The position numbers were made by a program, and so were the translations under genes. The notes beneath the pieces were generated by a model. It saw only the letters and a list, made by a program, of their open reading frames with translations, was not told where the DNA came from and did no database searches. DNA of 64,000 nucleotides from JAUYQR01 sp050632395 (GTDB lineage Bacteria > Pseudomonadota > Alphaproteobacteria > Rhodobacterales > Rhodobacteraceae), in contig NZ_CP192600.1 of the NCBI RefSeq assembly GCF_050632395.1, positions 434,001-498,000 of the forward strand, given 5' to 3'. Position 1 is the stretch's first letter. Each line of letters opens with the position of its first letter. This document shows, one piece after another, positions 51,056 through 58,767 of the stretch.

Positions 51056-52606
51056 CTAGGCGGCCATCAATGTTTCCAGATCGCGCCGAATCTGCAGAAG
51101 CATGGTGATCGCGTCGTCTGCGGGTGCCGGCCCCTTTTCCAGTTTCATCAGCAGCACCAGATCCTGAATTTCGCCAAGGTCGGTTGCTATTCGGCGGACC
51201 GGGCGGGCAGCGGCCTTTCCCAGGATCGCCGCCACGTCGTCGGTTGTGGCATGGCTCAGGTCAAGGATCTCCTCCACCGGCACGGCCTTCATCCCGGCAA
51301 CGCTGTCCACCATCCGCGCCGCACTGTCCGCAATCACCGCTACCGCCGCTTCGACGATGGCCCGGTCCGCTGGTGACAGCATTTCGCGCATCGTCGCGGC
51401 GGGCGGCAACGGGCGCGCTGTCACACGGGTCCGCGGGCGCATCGCCTCGCTGTCGCCCTTCGGCACCAGAATAAGCGGCGTCTGCCTTGGCGGGCGCGGC
51501 ACTTGACGCATTTCGGGCCGCGCTTCGGCGGCTTCTGTCGGGGATGGGTCAACCGCCGCGATCCTGTCCAGCGTGGAACGCGGCAGGCTTGGCGGCACAT
51601 AGACCGGCGGTGAAAAGCTGGGCGGTGCAGACAGCACGCGGCGCAGCAGCGGGCGCGTTTCGGCTCGCACGGGTGCGGCAGGCGTCGGCGGCGCGATCTC
51701 GGGCAGCGCGTCCGGCACGGCAACCGGCCCGGCAGGCAGCACTGGCACAGGGTCGGCCACGCGCCGCTGTGTGCGCTGCGGCGGCCGGGCATGGCGCAGC
51801 AACAGCGCCTCGGCCGTGGCCGCATCGGCCTTGTGCGCCATTTCGACGCGCGACTTGATCGCGGAAATCACTGCCGAGGCACCGCTGTCGCGAAACTGCT
51901 CGCGGTCGACCGTGCCATCCGGCAACAGCGCACGCCCCGCCTCCAGCACCGAAATCGGCAACACGCGGCGGAACTCCTGCCCCGCCCGCGCCTCGATCCG
52001 TTTTACCACGCCCGCAACCGCGTCTTGCGAACCGATCAGATCGGTCTTTGTCACCAGAAGAAAACCGTTGTCCTTGGTCTGGTCGGGCAGGGCTTCCCAC
52101 AGCATCTGCTCGCGCGGCAGGAAGGCCGTGCTGCACCAGACCACGATATCCGCCCGTTTGCCCGCCCAGGCCATTGCGCGGCGCTGGTCCTGCTCCGACG
52201 GGCCGGCCGCCACTTCCAGAAGGCTGATCACCGACAGCGCCGGAAGATCGCATTCCAGCGTCACCAGTGCGGGCTGCAATTCCACCGTGTCGGCCAGATC
52301 AGTGCCGTCGATCACCTCGCTTGACCCGTCGGCCAGCGTGCAGATCATCCGCGCCTCACCGCCGCGCTGCACCAGAACCGTCGGCAGGGCCAGATCTTCC
52401 GGCACCACCGTCTCTCCGGCCAGCAAGTTCAGCACCGCCGTCTTGCCCGCGCCTTGCATCCCAAGGATCGCCACCCGCGCCGGGCGTTCCAGCCGTTCAA
52501 TCAGCCGCTCGGCCGCTTCGGCCGGCCCTCCAGCAGGCAAATGGCCCCGGTCAAGCGCACGGCCAAGGCGTTCTATGATCGACAGCGTGGGTTCAAGGCT
52601 CGACAT
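51056..52606 (-). CDS. P-loop GTPase with proline-rich linker
   Basis: A 516-aa protein. G1 is GMQGAGKT (49-56) and G4 is TKTD (186-189). The G3 region reads SLLEVAAG, lacking a normal DxxG. Residues about 270-405 are a Pro/Arg/Ala-rich, probably disordered linker. The last 110 residues are helical (LSPADRAIVEAAVAVIADSAARMVDSV, LGEIQDLVLLMKL). The degenerate G3 may reduce hydrolysis or make it a regulatory subunit. It lies 7 bp after the PP2C gene. No characterised orthologue comes to mind. Confidence 0.77.
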   Translation of the reverse strand: MSSLEPTLSIIERLGRALDRGHLPAGGPAEAAERLIERLERPARVAILGMQGAGKTAVLNLLAGETVVPEDLALPTVLVQRGGEARMICTLADGSSEVIDGTDLADTVELQPALVTLECDLPALSVISLLEVAAGPSEQDQRRAMAWAGKRADIVVWCSTAFLPREQMLWEALPDQTKDNGFLLVTKTDLIGSQDAVAGVVKRIEARAGQEFRRVLPISVLEAGRALLPDGTVDREQFRDSGASAVISAIKSRVEMAHKADAATAEALLLRHARPPQRTQRRVADPVPVLPAGPVAVPDALPEIAPPTPAAPVRAETRPLLRRVLSAPPSFSPPVYVPPSLPRSTLDRIAAVDPSPTEAAEARPEMRQVPRPPRQTPLILVPKGDSEAMRPRTRVTARPLPPAATMREMLSPADRAIVEAAVAVIADSAARMVDSVAGMKAVPVEEILDLSHATTDDVAAILGKAAARPVRRIATDLGEIQDLVLLMKLEKGPAPADDAITMLLQIRRDLETLMAA

Positions 52607-52612
52607 GTAGGC

Positions 52613-53581
52613 TCACTTCCCCGCCGCAATGCGCTTTGAGCTGGCGTCAGCGTCCTGCCCCGCCTCGATTTCAGGCTTTGCCGGTTGCAGCGGGACGACC
52701 GAAGGCTCCGCCATCACCGTCGTCAGCGACCGTGGCCGGCTAATCGCCTGCGACACCGTCTTCACCCGGGCGCTTCGCGCACTGACCGATGCGTCATTCA
52801 CCTTGATCACGCAGAACGACACGTTGTCCTGATCCGGGTCATCCAGCTTGCGGATCTCGTCCAGCAGAACTTCCGCGATCTCGCTGCTGCGTTTTCTCCG
52901 CGTCCGCCCCAGCAGCTTTTCGATCTGGTCGTTGGTCAGGAACTGCAACCCGTCCGATGCGCAGATCACGATGTCGCCCACCTTCAACTCCATCGGCTTT
53001 TCCGGGCAGTCGATCTGCGGAATCCGCATCCCCATCAACACCGAGGTCAAGCAGTTGCGGTCCGGATGGTCGGCCCCCACCTTCGGGTCCATCAGTCCGG
53101 ATTTCACCATGAAATCAATCTGCGGCGCCATCGAGTGGTCTTCGTTGATCTGCGTCAGCACCCCCGCGCGGTACAAAAACAGCGGCGAATCCCCGACCGA
53201 GATCCAGTAAAGCCGGTTTTCCAGCATCACCGGCACCACCAGCGTCGCCCCCATTCCGGCGGTCTCCGGATGCGTGCGCGCATGTTGCCGCAAGCGGTCG
53301 TTGGCGTGGTCGGTGATGTTGCGCAAGATTTCCGGCGCCCGCGCCTCGAAGGCGTCGGTGTCGGCGTACTGGAACTTCAACTCGCTATAAACTTCCGTCA
53401 GCACGATCTTCGACGCCACGTCGCCCGCCGCATGCCCGCCCATACCGTCGGCCAGCACCACGAACCCCGCATCCGCCCCCACAAGAAAATCGCTGGTGAT
53501 CGCATCTTCCTGATAGTCCCGCGCGCCCTGGCTTATCGCCGTGGCCACGTCATAGCGAGGCTCACGCGATCGCCATATCAT
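52613..53581 (-). CDS. PP2C-family serine/threonine protein phosphatase
   Basis: A 322-aa cytosolic phosphatase. Metal- and phosphate-site motifs are RDYQED (21-26), DGMGGH (45-50), GDS (130-132), SDG (209-211) and DQDN (250-253), a complete bacterial PPM/Stp set. About 60 C-terminal residues beyond the domain are low complexity. The ATG at 53581 follows GGGGGAG; a GTG five codons earlier is possible. It overlaps the FHA gene by 20 bp, a pairing typical of phospho-threonine signalling modules. The kinase it would oppose is not in the window. Confidence 0.92.
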   Translation of the reverse strand: MIWRSREPRYDVATAISQGARDYQEDAITSDFLVGADAGFVVLADGMGGHAAGDVASKIVLTEVYSELKFQYADTDAFEARAPEILRNITDHANDRLRQHARTHPETAGMGATLVVPVMLENRLYWISVGDSPLFLYRAGVLTQINEDHSMAPQIDFMVKSGLMDPKVGADHPDRNCLTSVLMGMRIPQIDCPEKPMELKVGDIVICASDGLQFLTNDQIEKLLGRTRRKRSSEIAEVLLDEIRKLDDPDQDNVSFCVIKVNDASVSARSARVKTVSQAISRPRSLTTVMAEPSVVPLQPAKPEIEAGQDADASSKRIAAGK

Positions 53582-54449
53582 TCGAATCTCCCCCACCCTG
53601 CTGCCGCGACCAGTTGAACTCGGGCGTGCACAGCACCTTCAGCAGCAAAGTGGTTTCCCCGATCTGGATTTCGTCGCCATCCTTCAGCGGCTCGGTGGTC
53701 AAAAGCGGGCGTCCGTTCAGTCGCACAAGGTTCGACTTGCCGCCGTGGCCGATGAAGAACTGATGCTGCGACGCGTCATAGGCGATCGCCGCGTGGTTGC
53801 TGCGCGATACCGTCATGTCGCCGAAATCCAGCCGCACGGTCTGGTCAACGCCGCGCCCGACCATCGACAGGCCCTGCTTCAGCGGGAAACTGGCGCCCCG
53901 GCCAGCGCCCGCCTTTACCACCAGCCAGCCGGTCGGGAACATCACGACCTCGGGCCCCTCGGCAGGCTCCAGCTCCTCCTCCGGCTTCGCTTGCGCCTCG
54001 AACAACGGCACGACCGAGGTTTCCTCCGGCTCGAAACCCAGCATCCGCGTCTTGGTCCGGTTGGCGCGGCCGCGCGGCGCGGGGTCCGCCACAGGCACCG
54101 CCGCTTCCGGCTCCGCCGACGTCGCCCGGCCCCTGCGCTGGCGGGCAGACCGCTCCGGTTCCTCGCCCGGCGCGTCCTCTTCGATGTCCCATATGTTCAC
54201 CACCGGCGCGCCGCCGTCCTTGACGCGCGTCGGGGTCACCGTCTTGGTCAGCACCTCGCTTCGCGCGCCGACCGCATCCGACAGCTTGGGGAAACGGTGC
54301 GAATTGACCGTCGCCGTGGCGCCTGCCCGCAACGCCTCCATCGCCTGCCGCGCGGCCTCCGCCTGCTCGGCCTCGGTTCCGGAAAACGGCGAGGGCGAGG
54401 TTGGCCGGCTTTTCGATTTGCGACGCAACATCTTTTCAAGAAGGTTCAT
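53562..54449 (-). CDS. FHA-domain protein
   Basis: A 295-aa protein. The first 170 residues are charged and low complexity with a basic start (LRRKSKSR). The C-terminal FHA domain (about 190-285) has LSMVGRGVDQTVRLDF, the phospho-peptide loop DMTVSRSNHAAI, and LVRLNGRPLLTTEPLKDGDEIQIGETTLLL. SRSNH is close to the usual SRxH. FHA domains bind phospho-threonine peptides, so it may recruit phosphorylated partners. It starts the leftward FHA-PP2C-GTPase gene set. Confidence 0.88.
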   Translation of the reverse strand: MNLLEKMLRRKSKSRPTSPSPFSGTEAEQAEAARQAMEALRAGATATVNSHRFPKLSDAVGARSEVLTKTVTPTRVKDGGAPVVNIWDIEEDAPGEEPERSARQRRGRATSAEPEAAVPVADPAPRGRANRTKTRMLGFEPEETSVVPLFEAQAKPEEELEPAEGPEVVMFPTGWLVVKAGAGRGASFPLKQGLSMVGRGVDQTVRLDFGDMTVSRSNHAAIAYDASQHQFFIGHGGKSNLVRLNGRPLLTTEPLKDGDEIQIGETTLLLKVLCTPEFNWSRQQGGGDSNDMAIA

Positions 54450-54530
54450 CTTACCACTCTCCTGCGCGCTGCCGTCTTGCGGCCTGTCGGGCTACTACAA
54501 CCTTAACGTGTAAAGCACTGCAACCGATTC

Positions 54531-54547
54531 GCATGGCCCGGCCATGC
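54531..54547. repeat. Palindrome upstream of the FHA gene
   Basis: GCATGGCC-C-GGCCATGC is a perfect 8-1-8 inverted repeat about 82-98 bases before the FHA start, in the 259-bp gap to the polyprenyl synthase gene. It lies upstream of a possible promoter (TTGCAG to TTGTAG, 17-bp gap, minus strand, around 54495-54525). It could be an operator. Confidence 0.45.
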
Positions 54548-54587
54548 GTCGCGGGGGTGCGAAAGCCCAATGCCACAAGGGGATTCA

Positions 54588-54650
54588 TGCTTCAGCTCTC
54601 ATCCGAGGGCGGGTCGGCGCGGCGTCATGCCCCGCTCTTCGCCCTCTGAT
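54588..54650 (+). CDS. Possible 20-codon small ORF
   Basis: In the gap between the FHA and polyprenyl synthase genes, ATG at 54588 opens 20 codons (MLQLSSEGGS, then ARRHAPLFAL) ending in TGA. AAGGGGA lies 4 bases upstream, a good ribosome site. It is on the strand opposite both neighbours. Whether it is translated is unknown. Confidence 0.25.
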
Positions 54651-54708
54651 TTCCTAAATGGAAACTTTGGCCAAAAAGTGAAGCCATTGAGTTCAATTCT
54701 TGGTTCGC

Positions 54709-55713
54709 TCAGTTGACGCGCGCGACCACGTAATCCGCAAGGTCCGCCAACATGTCGCGCAGCGGATGCTCCGGCACCCGCTCCAGCGCCGCCCGCGCCT
54801 TGGCAACCCAAGCCAGCGCATCGTCCCGCGCCGCCGTCATCGACCCGTGCCGCGCCATGATCGCCTGCGCCTGCGCAAGATCGCCCTCGCGCTGGTCACC
54901 CTTTTCGATCACCCGCACCCAGAAGGCACGTTCCTCGGCGCTTGCCCCGGCCACCGCCTTGATCACCGGCAGCGTCAGCTTCCGCTCGCGGAAATCGTCG
55001 CCGGTGTTCTTGCCGATCGCGGCATCGGTCCCGCCGTAATCCAAAAGGTCATCGACGATCTGGAACGCCACGCCCAGCGCATCGCCATAGTCGAACAGCG
55101 CACGCACCACGGCCTCATCGGCCCCGGCAATCACGCCGCCCACCTCGGTCGCCGCTGAAAACAGCGCCGCCGTCTTGCCACGCACCACCTGCAGATAGAC
55201 GCGCTCATCGGTCCGCAGATCCTGCGCCGCCGTCAGTTGCAGCACCTCGCCCTCGGCAATCGTGGCCGAGGCGTTGGCAAGGATATCCATCACCCGCAGG
55301 CTGCCTGTCTCCACCATCAACTGGAAACTGCGGGAAAAGAGGTAATCGCCCACCAGCACCGAAGACTTGTTGTCCCACAAGAGGTTCGCCGTAGGCCGCC
55401 CGCGCCGCCGCTGGCTTTCGTCCACCACATCGTCATGCAGCAGCGTCGCGGTGTGAATGAACTCCACCGTAGCCGCCAGATGCACATGATAAGGTCCGTC
55501 GTAGCCACAGATCCGTGCCGCCGCCAGCGTCAGCAACGGACGCAGCCGCTTGCCGCCCGCCTCCACCAGATGCGCTGTCACCTCAGGGATGCGTGGCGCA
55601 TGTTCCGACGCCATCCGCTCACGGATCAGCCGGTTCACGGCAATCATGTCCTCGGCCAGCCAATCGGCCAGCCGGTCCTGCGGCCCTTTCGGCTTTTGCA
55701 CTGCGCCGTCCAT
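54709..55713 (-). CDS. ispB: Polyprenyl (octa/decaprenyl) diphosphate synthase
   Basis: A 334-aa trans-prenyltransferase. The first Asp-rich motif is LLHDDVVDESQRRRGRPT, the second is QIVDDLLDYGG, and GGKRLRPLL is the IPP-binding site. It makes the long isoprenoid tail of ubiquinone. Chain length (C40-C50) cannot be fixed by eye; Rhodobacteraceae generally use ubiquinone-10. It diverges from the DUF2007 gene across 57 bp. Confidence 0.93.
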   Translation of the reverse strand: MDGAVQKPKGPQDRLADWLAEDMIAVNRLIRERMASEHAPRIPEVTAHLVEAGGKRLRPLLTLAAARICGYDGPYHVHLAATVEFIHTATLLHDDVVDESQRRRGRPTANLLWDNKSSVLVGDYLFSRSFQLMVETGSLRVMDILANASATIAEGEVLQLTAAQDLRTDERVYLQVVRGKTAALFSAATEVGGVIAGADEAVVRALFDYGDALGVAFQIVDDLLDYGGTDAAIGKNTGDDFRERKLTLPVIKAVAGASAEERAFWVRVIEKGDQREGDLAQAQAIMARHGSMTAARDDALAWVAKARAALERVPEHPLRDMLADLADYVVARVN

Positions 55714-55770
55714 CCTAACCCTTCGCCGCTGCCCTTGCCCCCGCTGCGGGGGCGGGGTTTACTCTGTGTC

Positions 55771-55986
55771 ATGAAAGAACTTTTGCGCACGACCGACCCT
55801 ACGGTAATCGCCTTCGCCACGGCCCTTCTCGAGGGCGAGGGTATAGCGGTGTTTCCGCTGGACGTCCACATGAGCATCCTTGACGGCAGCCTCGGCATCC
55901 TGCCGCAACGCCTGATGGTGGCCGACCGGGACCATTTCATCGCGCGCGCTGTCCTTGCCGACAACGACATCCCGACAGGCCAGTGA
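55771..55986 (+). CDS. DUF2007 (putative signal-transducing) protein
   Basis: A 71-aa protein. MKELLRTTDPTVIAFATALLEGEGI, VHMSILDGSLGILPQRLMVAD and ARAVLADNDI match the DUF2007 pattern. No role is established. It ends one base before the methyltransferase ATG (55987), so the two are translationally linked. An in-frame extension upstream lies over the divergent ispB gene and is rejected. Confidence 0.85.
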   Translation: MKELLRTTDPTVIAFATALLEGEGIAVFPLDVHMSILDGSLGILPQRLMVADRDHFIARAVLADNDIPTGQ

Positions 55987-56748
55987 ATGTTCGCTGAAAG
56001 CGAGCTTTCGGACGACAAGTTCCTCTGCGGTCGCCTGCGCCTCTTGCAACCCGTCAAAGGCTACCGCGCCGCAACCGACCCCGTTCTTCTCGCCGCCGCC
56101 TGCCCCGCGACTTCGGGCCAGTCGGTGCTTGATCTCGGCTGCGGGGCAGGGGCCGCGTCACTGTGCCTCGGCCACCGCGTTCCCGGCCTCATCCTCACCG
56201 GCCTCGAACTGCAACCCGCCTACGCTGACCTCGCCCGCCGGAACGCCGCCCGCAACGGCATCGCGATGGATGTGGTCGAGGGCGATCTTGCCAACCTTCC
56301 CGCCACCCTCCGCCGCGATTTCGACCACGTCATCGCCAACCCGCCCTACTATCCGCCCGGCGGCACCCCCTCGCCGGTCAAATCCCGCGCCACCGCGATG
56401 CAAGTTGACGAAACCCCGCTGTCCCTCTGGGTCGAGGCCGCGTCCCGCCGCCTGCGCCCCGGTGGCTGGCTCACGCTGATCTCCGGCGCCGATACCCTGC
56501 CGGACCTTCTCTCGGCGCTTGGCCCAAAACTTGGCTCCGCCGCAGTGCTGCCGCTGGCCCCGCGCGAGGGCAAACCCGCCCTCCGCATCCTTCTTCACGC
56601 CCGCAAGGGCGGCCGCGCTCGGTTCCGCCTGCTTGCCCCCTTCGTCATCCACCAAGGCACCGCCCACGACGGCGACCGCGAAAGCTATACGCCCGACGCC
56701 AACGCCGTCCTGCGTGACGGTGCCGACCTCTTGGCGGCGTTTCGCTGA
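55987..56748 (+). CDS. tRNA1(Val) adenine-N6 methyltransferase-like protein (TrmN6 family)
   Basis: A 253-aa class I SAM methyltransferase. Motif I is LDLGCGAGAASLCLG, the acidic loop follows in GLELQPAYADLARRN, and HVIANPPYYPPGG carries the NPPY catalytic motif for N6-adenine methylation. FLCGRLRLLQPVKGYRAATDPVLLAA is the usual YfiC/TrmN6 N-terminus. It would methylate A37 of a tRNA. The start directly abuts the DUF2007 gene. Confidence 0.85.
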   Translation: MFAESELSDDKFLCGRLRLLQPVKGYRAATDPVLLAAACPATSGQSVLDLGCGAGAASLCLGHRVPGLILTGLELQPAYADLARRNAARNGIAMDVVEGDLANLPATLRRDFDHVIANPPYYPPGGTPSPVKSRATAMQVDETPLSLWVEAASRRLRPGGWLTLISGADTLPDLLSALGPKLGSAAVLPLAPREGKPALRILLHARKGGRARFRLLAPFVIHQGTAHDGDRESYTPDANAVLRDGADLLAAFR

Positions 56749-56844
56749 ATTCTAATCAGTTCGCTGCACATCCTTGTGAAGAACAGATGACACGACTCGC
56801 CCTTTGTGGTGCACTTGACCCGTGGGCAACCCAGGAGGACGAAC

Positions 56845-57012
56845 ATGACGATGGCTTCGCATCTGACGGAACTGCGCAGGAAACACGACACTCTCTCCGA
56901 CATGGTCGAACAGGCCCAACGCAGCCCCGGCACTGATGCCTTGAAGATCGCCGACCTCAAGAAACAGAAGCTCCGCCTCAAGGAAGAAATCACCCGGCTC
57001 AGCCAGCACTAG
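56845..57012 (+). CDS. DUF465 (YdcH-family) protein
   Basis: A 55-aa coiled-coil protein. MTMASHLTELRRKHDTLSDMVEQ, SPGTDALKIADLKKQKLRLKEEITRL is the DUF465 signature. The ATG at 56845 follows AGGAGGACGAAC; the longer in-frame start at 56806 is rejected. No known function. Its end overlaps the convergent DMT gene by 4 bp. Confidence 0.9.
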   Translation: MTMASHLTELRRKHDTLSDMVEQAQRSPGTDALKIADLKKQKLRLKEEITRLSQH

Positions 57013-57869
57013 GCTTTCTTGGCGCTGGCGCGCGCCGCCAGCGCCGCACCTCCGGCGATAAGCACTGCGGCGATGCCAATCGCATAGGACGGCTGGGTGA
57101 TCCCCGCCGCCACCAGTGCCAAGGTTGACAGCAGCGGCGCGGCATAGGACGCCACGCCCAGTAGCTGGATGTCACCCCGCTTCATCCCGATATCCCAAGT
57201 AAAGAACGCGGCCCCCACTGGCCCGATCCCCAAGGCCAGCACCGCGCCCCACCCCAGCGCACCCGTGGGCCAGACTGTCTCCTCCAGCGCCAGATGCGCC
57301 AGCACTGACAGCCCCGCAGTCGCCAGGCAAAACACCGTCACGCTTTCGGTCGGCACCGCGCCGAGGCCCCGCGACGCGACCGAATACGCAGCCCAGGTCA
57401 CCGCGCACAAGAACGCCAGCCCCAATCCCAGCGCCGACCCCTCGCCCTCGCCTCCCCGCGCCAGCACGATCACCGCCGCCCCCGCAAACGCGACCACCGC
57501 GCCAAGGATGTGCTGCCCCGTCAGCCGCTCTCCCGGCAAAAGCCCTGACAACAGCACGATGAACAGCGGCCAAAGATAGGCGATCAGCCCGGTCTCAGCC
57601 GTGGGGGCCAGCCGAAAGGCGGTGAAATACAGGAAATGATAGCCAAAAAGCCCAATCGTGCCAAAGGCATAAACCTTCCACGACACCGCCTTCAGCACCC
57701 CGAATCCGCCCCGAGCCGTCCACGCCAGCCCGATCAGTCCGCCCACCGCAAAGCACATCGCGTTCAGCTGAAAGGGTGGCACAGGCGCCGACCCGATGGT
57801 GAACAGCGCCAGCAGAGACCACATCAGGATCGCCGTAAAACCGATTGCCGTCGCCTTGCTGCGTGTCAT
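57009..57869 (-). CDS. DMT-superfamily (EamA) transporter, YddG-like
   Basis: A 286-aa membrane protein with about ten hydrophobic helices in two EamA repeats (GFTAILMWSLLALFTI, GLIAYLWPLFIVLLSGLLPGE, FLCAVTWAAYSVASRGL). The pattern resembles YddG-type aromatic amino-acid exporters. The ATG at 57869 begins MTRSKATAIG; earlier in-frame codons overlap the phbB end and are rejected. It is transcribed on the same strand 61 bp after phbB. Confidence 0.87.
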   Translation of the reverse strand: MTRSKATAIGFTAILMWSLLALFTIGSAPVPPFQLNAMCFAVGGLIGLAWTARGGFGVLKAVSWKVYAFGTIGLFGYHFLYFTAFRLAPTAETGLIAYLWPLFIVLLSGLLPGERLTGQHILGAVVAFAGAAVIVLARGGEGEGSALGLGLAFLCAVTWAAYSVASRGLGAVPTESVTVFCLATAGLSVLAHLALEETVWPTGALGWGAVLALGIGPVGAAFFTWDIGMKRGDIQLLGVASYAAPLLSTLALVAAGITQPSYAIGIAAVLIAGGAALAARASAKKA

Positions 57870-57930
57870 GTGCCCACCTTCGCCCGGAAAGCGGGTGGTG
57901 CCCCGGCGCGACCGCCGAGGCAAGCCCGTG

Positions 57931-58656
57931 TCACACGAAGAACTGCCCGCCGTTCGCGGAAACCGTCGATCCGGTGATGAACCCCGCATCGTCGGACGCC
58001 AGGAACACCACGATCCGCGCGATTTCCTCCGGTTCGCCCAGACGGCCGACCGGAATCTGCGGGATGATGCGTTCGTTCAGCACCTTCTCGTCGATCGCGC
58101 GCACCATTTCCGTGCCGATATACCCCGGGCAGATCGCGTTCACCGTGATCCCGGCCCGTGCGCCTTCCTGCGCCAGGGCCTTGGTGAACCCCAGATCCCC
58201 AGACTTCGCCGCCGAATAGTTGGCCTGCCCGGCCTGCCCCTTCTGCCCGTTGATCGAGGAAATGTTGATCACCCGCCCGAACTTCCGGTCCCGCATCCCC
58301 GACCACAACGGGTGCGTCATGTTGAAAAGCCCCGTGAGGTTGGTGTCGATCACCTCTTTCCACTGGCCCGGCGTCATCTTGTGGAACATCGCGTCGCGGG
58401 TGATCCCGGCGTTGTTCACCAGCACGTCGATCGGCCCCAGATCAGCCTCCACCGATGCAATTCCCGCAGCGCAGGCGTCATATTCCGCCACCGACCACTT
58501 GTAGGTCGGGATGCCCGTCGTCTTGGTGAACGCCGCCGCCGCCTCGTCATTGCCGGCATAGTTGGCCGCCACGGTATAACCCGCCGCCTTCAACGCGATC
58601 GAAATCGCCGCCCCGATCCCCCGTGAGCCACCCGTCACCAGTGCTACGCGCGCCAT
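57931..58656 (-). CDS. phbB: Acetoacetyl-CoA reductase
   Basis: A 241-aa SDR (EC 1.1.1.36). It has TGGSRGIGAAI, NNAGITRDAMFHKMTPGQW, NISSINGQKGQAGQANYSAAKSG (catalytic Ser, Tyr, Lys) and the C-terminal GFITGSTVSANGGQFFV ending. It reduces acetoacetyl-CoA to (R)-3-hydroxybutyryl-CoA with NADPH for polyhydroxybutyrate. It follows phbA on the same strand after a 111-bp gap with a hairpin. The polymerase phaC is not in the window. Confidence 0.94.
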   Translation of the reverse strand: MARVALVTGGSRGIGAAISIALKAAGYTVAANYAGNDEAAAAFTKTTGIPTYKWSVAEYDACAAGIASVEADLGPIDVLVNNAGITRDAMFHKMTPGQWKEVIDTNLTGLFNMTHPLWSGMRDRKFGRVINISSINGQKGQAGQANYSAAKSGDLGFTKALAQEGARAGITVNAICPGYIGTEMVRAIDEKVLNERIIPQIPVGRLGEPEEIARIVVFLASDDAGFITGSTVSANGGQFFV

Positions 58657-58673
58657 TTACCTTCTCCTCCTCA

Positions 58674-58693
58674 GGTATGCCTTGGTATGCCTT
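58674..58693. repeat. Tandem 10-bp repeat in the phbA-phbB gap
   Basis: GGTATGCCTT occurs twice head to tail, just upstream of the phbB ribosome site (GGAGGAGAAGG on the minus strand). Origin may be slippage; effect unknown. Confidence 0.5.
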
Positions 58694-58716
58694 GAAATAG
58701 TGTTACTGAAACGAAA

Positions 58717-58745
58717 TCAGGCGCGCAAGATTATTGCGCGCCTGA
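58717..58745 (-). terminator. Hairpin between phbA and phbB (possible attenuator/partial terminator)
   Basis: TCAGGCGCGCAA, 5-base loop, TTGCGCGCCTGA is a perfect 12-bp stem 23 bases after the phbA stop. On the minus strand it is followed by TTTCGTTTCAG, a broken T-run. It could terminate part of the transcription or protect the phbA message. Confidence 0.65.
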
Positions 58746-58767
58746 CCGAGTCCATCCGCAGGAAAGC

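Noticed and set aside
46549..54449. FHA/PP2C genes as part of a type VI secretion locus
   Set aside because: No TssB/C, ClpV, Hcp, VgrG, TssJ-M or kinase gene is near; the flanks are an ABC importer and ispB.
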